From Persicitalea jodogahamensis (GTDB lineage: Bacteria > Bacteroidota > Bacteroidia > Cytophagales > Spirosomataceae), in NCBI RefSeq assembly GCF_014651615.1, contig NZ_BMXF01000001.1, positions 1,831,731 to 1,895,730 on the forward strand: 64,000 nucleotides of DNA, read 5' to 3'. A program made the position numbers and the translations under genes. The notes under the pieces are model-generated. The model was not told the DNA's origin, did not search any database, and worked only from the letters and a program-made list of their open reading frames with translations. Shown here one piece after another: positions 63,545-64,000 of this stretch; position 1 is the stretch's first letter, and the number at the start of each line of letters is the position of its first letter.

Positions 63545-64000
63545 ATGAAAAAAAAGCCAATCAAAGCTCAGCAGAAAATCACAACCTGCCTCACCTTTGA
63601 CGACCAGGCCGAAGAAGCCATGAATCGTTACGTGTCGGTGTTCAAGGATGCCAAAGTTCTGAACGTTCGGCGATTCGGCCGAGAAATGCCCCAGTCGAGA
63701 GGAAAGCTCATGACCGCTACTTTTCAGATCGAAGGCCAGAACTTTATGGTCATGAACGGCGGGCCGCACTTTACGTTTGCACCGGGCATTTCGCTCTTCG
63801 TGAACTGCGAAACGCAGGCAGAAGTAGACGAGCTTTGGGAGAAACTTTCCGAGGGCGGCGAAAAACAACCGTGTGGCTGGATCAAGGATCGTTTCGGTGT
63901 GTCATGGCAGATCATCCCTAAGGCTTTGGGTGAATTGCTGGGTGATCCTGATCCTGAGAAGTTGAAGCGGGTGATGAATGCGATGCTAAAAATGAAGAAG
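63545..64000 (+). CDS. Second PhnB-like VOC-family protein (cut by window end)
   Basis: The ATG at 63545 opens a frame that runs off the right edge (152 codons seen, no stop). The protein reads KITTCLTFDDQAEEAMNRYVSVFKDAKVLNVRRFG, GKLMTATFQIEGQNFMVMNGGPHFTF, SLFVNCETQAEVDELWEKLSEGG and CGWIKDRFGVSWQIIPKALGELL, a PhnB/3-demethylubiquinone-type VOC domain. It is in tandem with another PhnB-like gene and divergent from a GlxA-type regulator. Confidence 0.88.
   Translation, partial: MKKKPIKAQQKITTCLTFDDQAEEAMNRYVSVFKDAKVLNVRRFGREMPQSRGKLMTATFQIEGQNFMVMNGGPHFTFAPGISLFVNCETQAEVDELWEKLSEGGEKQPCGWIKDRFGVSWQIIPKALGELLGDPDPEKLKRVMNAMLKMKK

Overview
The window looks like chromosome from a Cytophagales bacterium (Bacteroidota), probably Spirosomaceae near Dyadobacter, Persicitalea or Spirosoma. 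Evidence is the TonB-dependent receptors, an ECF sigma/FecR/STN operon, a hybrid two-component regulator with an AraC output domain, many secreted CAZymes with discoidin modules, and promoters of the Bacteroidota type (TTG, about 19-20 nt, TAnnTTTG). The genus is inference. I see no rRNA, tRNA, CRISPR, phage or insertion sequence.

Layout. 1-0.5 kb: 3' end of a manganese catalase. 0.6-12 kb, all minus strand: a ThuA-like protein, a small barrel protein, an AbfB-lectin protein, a lipoprotein, an astacin-type metalloprotease, a CAP-domain protein, and the hybrid histidine kinase/AraC regulator. 12-25 kb: an NmrA-like reductase, a TonB receptor with a small membrane protein, and a carbohydrate cluster (GH43, Asp-box protein, DM13 protein, DUF5060 hydrolase, DUF1080 protein, polysaccharide deacetylase). 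25-28 kb: a RibD-like reductase and NAD synthetase. 28-38 kb: two CotH proteins flanking a sialidase-like protein, then the ECF sigma - FecR - STN operon and a GIN-domain lipoprotein. 38-48 kb: a VanX-like dipeptidase, an orphan response regulator, an M20 peptidase, a PLP enzyme, S41 peptidase/DoxX, and a TonB receptor with a Cys pair in its plug. 48-59 kb: mostly housekeeping (a CBM48-like protein, eutB without eutC, panD, a flippase, rfaE2, a zinc peptidase, a YgiC/YgiB-like pair, GH16, an ABC ATPase, sucC). 59-64 kb: a large GH-like secreted protein, a GlxA-type regulator and two PhnB-like proteins, the last cut by the window end.

Most noteworthy. (1) The AbfB-lectin gene and the CAP/astacin operon share the same promoter architecture: two TGACGGA direct repeats exactly 21 bp apart and a -7-like element at identical spacing. 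The hybrid regulator lies directly beside the second copy, which suggests a small regulon for a secreted protease/adhesin system. (2) The sigma/FecR operon ends in an STN protein that has a repeat tract and a barrel-like C-terminus in place of a TonB receptor. (3) Both CotH proteins end in the same roughly 65-residue module. (4) eutB has no eutC beside it. (5) A near-palindromic TTTAG-CTAG-CTAAA box abuts the promoter of the Cys-pair TonB receptor.
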